A DNA stretch of 64,000 nucleotides from Viola odorata (Eukaryota; Streptophyta; Magnoliopsida; Malpighiales; Violaceae): positions 19,640,579 to 19,704,578 of the forward strand of contig OY829542.1 in the NCBI GenBank assembly GCA_963691705.1. The letters run 5' to 3'. The notes under the pieces were generated by a model. That model did not search any database and was not told the origin of the DNA. It worked only from the letters and a program-made list of their open reading frames with translations. The stretch's first letter is position 1, and each line of letters opens with the position of its first letter. Shown in pieces: positions 57,530-64,000 of the stretch. Position numbers and translations under genes: made by a program.

Positions 57530-60500
57530 TCAAACCTGGTGCTCGGGGTCTAGGTTCTTATACCCTGTGCTGTCCAGATACTTCTTGACACAAGTTTGGT
57601 TTGTCTCGAATATGAATGGCATTCCCCTTATCTGCAAATCCATCAACTCCGTCAATCATTAAACATCAAGGAAACAAACATCAAAGAGCTAAAAAGCATC
57701 TATAATAAGATAAGAGAAAATAGGATGGGTTCTTCCTATGTAATTGGGTCTTAGAATTTGAATATGCTACAAACAAAATAGAAACATTAGGAACTGCTAT
57801 TAATCAAAATAAACACAATTATAAAAAAAAAAAACTGATTAGCTTTCTTCTTGAAGATGGCAGTGAACAAAAGGTTTTGCAGAACAAATTGCATTTTTTT
57901 TTTTAACATTGTACGCCCAAAATCTTAAATGAGTAGAGGATATCTCGTTAACTATGCATTGGCAATAGGACCGCAGCCAATGAAAATATATATAGGAACA
58001 AACCTCTATCAAACAACTGGAAGTGAGGCCTAAAGTCTGTCCTGGGGCCAAGTCCTTGCCATTAACCAAGATAGAAGACTTGCCAAGGTTTTTAAGGTTG
58101 AAAGATCCACTCTCCTCCAAGGTTATACTTGCCTAAACAAAAGAAATGAAAAACAACAGGTTACACACACCTCAAATTAAAGTAAAAAGCATTCCCCCTG
58201 ATGAAACCACCAGAGATGGAAGATGAACAGTAGCTGACACTGGTTAGCAGACATAAAGCATGGGTGCCTGATTGTCATGTCACTGGCTTAGTTCAACCCT
58301 GAAACTAGACCATGAGTGCCATATCTCTGTCGCTGTCCCTCTCCCTCACCCACTTTCTTTCCGCACAGAACTAGGGGAAGTAGGGAATGAGAACATGTAA
58401 TATTCAAAATTCCAGCAGAAACTCAGTCTTCAACTTGGGTTTTAACCCAGTACTATTATCATGTCAAAACATGTAACTTAAACTGAAGTGCCAAGTCATT
58501 ATAGTCTAGCTAATGGGACAAATCAGAAAAATGACAAACCCCACAGTTAGGAGTTTTCCTTCCAGATTGATCTTCATTTTCTTGCCCTTGAATGTACGAG
58601 TATCAAAAGAGGAGTGGAGTATCTCAAGAAACGAAAGAGAAAAAAAACAACTAAAAAACCATGAAAACTACCAAAAGAATCCATGAGATTCAGATTGAGA
58701 AAGAAATAACAATGATAACATCAAGCATTGCTGACATAGTTTCAATACATCCATGGCATTTGTGTTAGGAAAGCATATCTCACCTGCCGCCGAGATATTT
58801 TACTCCCACGCCTTTCCCTGCCCAAGTCAATATCGACAATAACATCTTCTGTTGCTCTACCAAGCAAAACCTGCCAAGTCACACATGATAAAAAAGACAG
58901 CCAATGTTGCACCGTAAGATTGAACAATATGGGATGCCACATATTAAAATTTAACTTAGTTAATTAAGCTCTATGGAAAAAAACCTGGCCTCCTAATTAG
59001 GAAAAATAAACTGCAATTATGATAAACTAAAAAGCATATATTTTAGTCCAACTCCTAGATAATGAATACACATTTTATGCAAGTTGATTTACATTTAGTA
59101 AATCGACAGAGGGTATATTGTTCAGATGAGCATCCTAATGCGAGGTCATTGCCTCACTTGCTGCTTTGCAGGGTGGAGACAATATTTTCACTAAAGGGGG
59201 CAAGAATACCAGGAGTTTCATTCTTCACCCAACAGTTAAGAAAGTAAGAAACTTTTTCCTGCTTTGAAGTACCTCAGGTTTCTTAATATAATGCTTTGAC
59301 TGGCGGCCATACATAATAGCGAGTGCTCCATGGCGTGCAATGGCTCTTTGCATATAAGATTGTACACCCTGCTCCAGTCTCATGATTGCCGTCCTTGTGT
59401 CCTCATGCTGATACCTTGCAACTGCAAGAACCATTACATGATGCCATATTTAACATAATGACATGAAAAATACCAAGAGAGGAAAGCTAACTGCATATTC
59501 AGTATCTTTTGTCCCCACTGGTAAATATACACCTTCAATCACTAGAAAAAAAGTGCCACCAAAACAATCAACAAACGTACACAGCTATAGCAACTACAAA
59601 CTTCTTCATACTTGCCCACCATGTGGCAGAAAGTCAAAACAAACATCTTAGTACCATGTCAAAGTCAAACCAAGATGGCTGTTCAACAATTACCGTTGCA
59701 GAGGATTATTGCACTACGATTATGGAATATTACCTTTCTCGCTGCACCATAAATCCTGGTGATCTGGATCTAGATCCATATCAAGTATCTGGTTACAAAA
59801 AGGATAAAGAAAACATATTAAATAGGGGCAAGAGAGTCAAAAGAACTTGAACGAAAGGATTAGGAAGGTAAATAAAGCAAATAGTCTATGCACAGGGAGA
59901 TCAGACTAAGGATTACCATTGCTTCAATGTCTGAAAAATATGGAACATCATCATCACTCTCTATGTCTAGATCTTCAGGATCTGATTCAGAATGGTTTAC
60001 TAATTGCTCAGGGCCAGCAAGTGATGCTTGATTTTGAGTTCTTGTTGAATCAACTAGCTCATGTTTAGCACAACCTGGGTTAGACAAGGGATAGTGACCA
60101 TCAGAACCAAAATCCGGCTTCTCTATTGAAGTATCAGCTGTATTATGATCAAGATGCTTCACTAATGCAGTTTCTGTAGTTTCTTCGTTCAATTTTCCAG
60201 GTACAAAAGTTTCTTTCCTACTATGAGGACAGCCTGTACCCCTATGAGTGGAGTCACTGCTGGGAAACTCAGATTTCAATCCATGCTCAACCACTGGAAG
60301 GATTGAATCTATTTCTGGCACCAAATGTGAAGATGCAAGGAATTGTCCAGGTATTTCTAACTCTCTCTTCGTCAATACTGATCCTTCCTTAGCATTTTGA
60401 TTTCTAGATAACTCTTTAACGAACGAAGAATTTGATTTACCAGGATTTTGAGAAGTCCACTGTGATGTAGAGGAAAAAGATCTTTTGCGCAGGTGCTGGG

Positions 60501-62899
60501 GGAAGACAACATCATCATTGCTCGGGATCTCTGGGTCTTCCGTGTTTAGTGTACAGCAAATGATTCCATCTGTCAGTTCTGGAAATTGAGAACTTGAAAC
60601 TGGTGCACACGTAAGGACTGTGACCTCTGAATCGCAAATAGCATCAACACTGTAGTGAGAGCTCACAGCATCAACATTGTGGTGAGAGCCCACCGCATCA
60701 ACACTGTAGTGAGATCCCACAGCATCAACGCTGCAGTGAGAGCTCCTACCTTCCCCTAACACTCCAGGACACACATCATTTTGGTTTGTGACATAATCTG
60801 GAGGTACTGATAATTCTTGTTCGGAGATATTGGGCATGACGTCTTCATTATCATCATTTGGTGAATTCAACAACAGTGAACTCAAATGGTCATAATAGGA
60901 TATACCGTTAACATTTCCACCATCAATGTTCATTTCTTCGTCGTCCATAAAGTTCAGAAGAGAATCAGAAACTTCAGACAGAAAACCTTCTCCAACCCCA
61001 GTTGCATCATTGAGCACATTATTTGGCATCTCTCCTTCAAAGTTGGAGTCCGCAGGAACAACACTGTATCTTGATGAGAATGCATCCTGTGTATCACTAG
61101 CATCAGGAAGAGAAAATGAATCTCTGGCATGCAGATCATTGTTGAGACCAAGATTCATAGGAATACCTGGCTCTGGAATGCCTTCAACCATCTCCCATAT
61201 CGGCATCTCAGGAGTTTGGGTTGAGTACTCCAAATTATGAAAAGGTGTGCCACATTCCGGAATCGGTGAACTAAAGATATGGCTTCCATCAAACATGGGG
61301 CAACCGAGTACTGGGTCAGTGTTCATTTGTAATTCTGTAGTGTTGAAAAGGTTCTCTCCAGGCAATGGAGGAATGTCTTCGGGCATATTATCTTGTTCAA
61401 TCTGATAACCTTCTTGAACTACATCATCAAATTCTTGATGGTAGGCTTGGGTAGCACCTTCATCCCCAATTCGTGGAAAAGAAAAATGCATAATATCCAA
61501 ATTAGATTCCTCGAGCACAAAATTGTTTGAATATAGAGCCCCCTCATCATTTCTAATGAAATTGCCATTATCAGGACCAACGAGGAAACTTGAATCCATG
61601 GAAGTAAATGGCTCACTACAAATTCTCTTACGCATGGCATAGTAACAACTACGCACACTTCCAGTTTTCCTCTTCCCCAGGGCACATTTATTTTCTTTTG
61701 AATTTCCAGCCCTATCAAATCTTGATGGAAGAGTTGACCCAGAGCCCTCGCACTCAATCATGCGAGACGCAGCCTCCGTAGAAATAACAGGATCATAAAG
61801 GAGAGAATGCCACCGTTCTTGCAGTTCTCGAACAGTGAATCTTCGAGAAAACTGCACTGCACCTTTAGCAAGTGATTCCAACGAGGCACCAGCCTGCAAA
61901 CAGCAGGAAGAAACAAAATTAACCCCTGAATATAAGTAACTCAAGGGACCACCAGAGGAAGAAAAAATACACAAACAAATGAGGATGAGGCAACATAAAG
62001 CATAGCAGTTTAACCACCAATAGGCAATCTCAAACTGCCAACGGAAGGTGATATCTAACTCACAACTGTTCCAAACGCCCACCGACGCTGCACTATTTTC
62101 CATTGTTTGGATTTTCCTTTTGCATCTTTTGCCACAAATGTTAAGTAGAAGAAAACAAAAAAGAATTTTCATTTAAAAAAAAAAATTAATAACAATGATC
62201 TTTCACTTTGCATAAGCCCTCAACATATCAAATATCATCCACTTCTCTATACTCACATCAACGCATACGGTAACTGAACACGCGCAGAAGCCACCACAAC
62301 AGCCATATGCATATGCAACTAAACTTCCTTCCTAAATACCCAGACAAAAACTTCATACCAACAAATTGGCCAAAAAAAAGTGCTAATTAATATTTACAAT
62401 ACTGGGTAGGTTTGGTAAGGTATCCAGAACAGGGGTAGAAATTGAAATACATCCTGAATTCCCATACCGGCGCGATCAAACTTTTCTTACAACTAACAAA
62501 AATGGTCACTAGGAACCAAATATTTCTCCAAACAATCCATTGCCTGTCCCTATCATCCATCTACTACACCAAACACTACTACAATCACACCAATATGAAG
62601 CCTTTCTTGAACTGTCTCGTACTTTTTCTATCACAGAATGTCAATAGATAAATATACATGAGAAAAAAAGAACAAATAATTCACTCCCCCAATCTATTTA
62701 GACAAAAAAAAATCATAAAAATAAAAAAACAAGAAGAATTACTAAATATAGAAAAATAAAATAACATAAAACAAATTTGATTAACGGCATGAGAATGACA
62801 GTAAATAAAAAAATAAGGAAAAGGAATTACCTCAATGGCATTCTTTAACAGAAGGTCATCTTCCGGTATCCATGGCGAGACAGGAGCTAAAGCTCCCAT
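57530..62899 (-). CDS. MCRS1/EMB1967-like FHA-domain protein (855 aa, 7 exons)
   Basis: Minus-strand coding exons: 62899-62831, 61893-59917, 59788-59734, 59421-59273, 58870-58784, 58132-58004, 57631-57530. All introns are GT-AG and frames join exactly (2568 nt). The start MGALAPVSPWIPEDDLLLKN leads into GASLESLAKG and ERWHSLLYDP, the N-terminal MCRS domain (residues 1 to about 60). A long acidic Ser-rich middle follows (exon 2, 659 codons). The C-terminal part (about 700-850) has LEQGVQSYMQRAIARHGA, the FHA-type VDIDLGRERRGSKISRRQA, LKNLGKSSILVNGK and RGMPFIFETNQ. MCRS1 (microspherule protein) proteins are nuclear and belong to INO80-type chromatin complexes in animals; the Arabidopsis relative is an embryo-lethal gene. 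An upstream in-frame ATG at 62974 is possible. The gene looks intact. Confidence 0.92.
60650..60746 (-). repeat. 27-bp tandem repeats in exon 2 of the MCRS1-type gene
   Basis: The encoded protein has SVDAVGSHY, SVDAVGSHH, NVDAVSSHY and SVDAI in a row, nine residues per unit and four units. The nucleotide unit carries GCATCAACACTGTAGTGAGA on the plus strand. It sits in the disordered middle of the protein. Confidence 0.85.
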
Positions 62900-64000
62900 G
62901 ACTAGAAAACTCCTTTTTTCAACTTCCTTCACGTCTCTCTCTCGTTGCAGAGGGAAGCGAAGCGAAACGGACAAGAAAGGGCACTAAAACGACCTGCGAT
63001 AGGTCGTTTTACAGGAAGCGGTGACAGAGATGGAATTGATTTCTTCTTCTTTTTTGGTTCAGGTGACGAGGAAGTTAAGTGCGACTTGGCGAATTGTCGC
63101 GGGCAACAGGGACACACTGACCTGGGCTGGAGGTTTGACTAAAACGACCAATTTTTATGGCGGTGTGCGTGTGTGCCTATTTCCATGTTACACTGCAGAC
63201 TGCACCTCAGTTCTGGGAATTTCTTTTTTTTCTTACTTTTAGTAAATTGAGAATTTCCTTTTTTTTTAAAATATATTTCTACTTCCTTTTTGGTTATTCT
63301 TTATCATAATAAACAAATATAGAAAGTGAAAGTTGTGGGATTTATATATTTTTAAAAAAAAAATTGTGATTTGTCTGTCTCCAAGTACAACCACCTCACT
63401 ATAAAAATAAATAAAGCACCTTTATTTATATAAAAAAATAGTGACTTTACTTTTGATGTGTTATCATTATTTAAATAAAAAACTATACTTTATATTTTAA
63501 TGAGTCAATTCAATATAAATAAACAGGTCAGTTATAAATATACTTTAAATAAATAAATAAAAAATGCTACCCAATAAGGAGAGTTATATCTCAATTTTGG
63601 GTCTTTTAATCATATACCTAACTAGGAAATGAAATAATAAGGTAGAGTAATAAGAATCTTTGGTCTTTACAAACAATGAATAACGTTCAATTTATTTATT
63701 TTACATTAATGTTGCTCCATAACATAAGAAATTAAGAATGCATAAAAAGAAAAAGATAGCATGGTAAATAAAAAAAATCAATAATTGTCTATAAAAAGGA
63801 ATATTATCTTTAATAATAATAAAAAATGAGATGAGTAGCATAACGTTTATGTTTTCTAGTCCTTTCGTATGTTTTCTCTATTTTTGTTTAAGTACTAAAT
63901 GAATTTATATGAGAATTATTGTGTCTTTCACTAGTACAAATATTAGTCAGGAATGCCAAATATTTACTTTTATAGCACGAGTTTGTAGTTGAAATAATTA
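62900..64000. other. Upstream region of the MCRS1-type gene, then AT-rich spacer
   Basis: The first few hundred bases should hold the leader and promoter of the minus-strand gene. ACGACCTGCGATAGGTCGT, a short inverted repeat, lies near 62990-63010. Beyond 63240 only AT-rich sequence without a gene was seen. Confidence 0.5.

Overview
This window is nuclear DNA of a flowering plant, most likely a eudicot. It carries intron-bearing plant genes, AT-rich spacers with Stowaway, hAT and Mutator-like small elements, L1-type LINEs, and plant-type Ty1/copia and Ty3/gypsy elements. The species cannot be named from the sequence.

The left arm (1-10 kb) holds a 4.6 kb element with mariner/Stowaway-like ends (193-4823) containing broken, partly convergent genes. 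Next come two small foldback elements and an apparently intact three-exon double B-box transcription factor of the BBX21/STH2 type (6358-7851, minus). A hAT-type MITE follows.

The middle (10.3-46.1 kb) is a nest of retroelements whose order can be read from target-site duplications (TSDs). A 5'-truncated LINE sits at 10328-12640. A decayed Ty3/gypsy element (about 16.0-22.3 kb) is split by a 1.84 kb solo LTR carrying a long heat-shock-element array. It abuts a 5'-truncated Ty1/copia element (22.3-23.9 and 44.2-45.4 kb). A near full-length LINE (23895-44245, minus, TSD of 12 bp) split the copia. That LINE was later hit by a 4.27 kb LTR-like element (24051-28321, TSD atagc) and by a complete Athila-type element (32864-43171, TSD tactc). 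The Athila element has two LTRs of 1681 bp with about 12 differences, a tRNA-Asp primer site and an uninterrupted gag-pol frame. Its protease active-site Asp appears to be replaced by Gly.

The right arm (46-64 kb) has a hAT-like element with a Mutator-like MITE inside it, a solo LTR, and one hAT element inserted into the terminal bases of another. It also holds a disrupted extracellular leucine-rich-repeat gene (55094-56416, minus) and an intact seven-exon gene for a plant MCRS1/EMB1967-type FHA-domain protein (57530-62899, minus).

Only the B-box gene and the MCRS1-type gene look like intact host genes. The rest is transposon-derived, broken or intergenic. All coordinates and joins were worked out by eye, without alignment software or transcripts.
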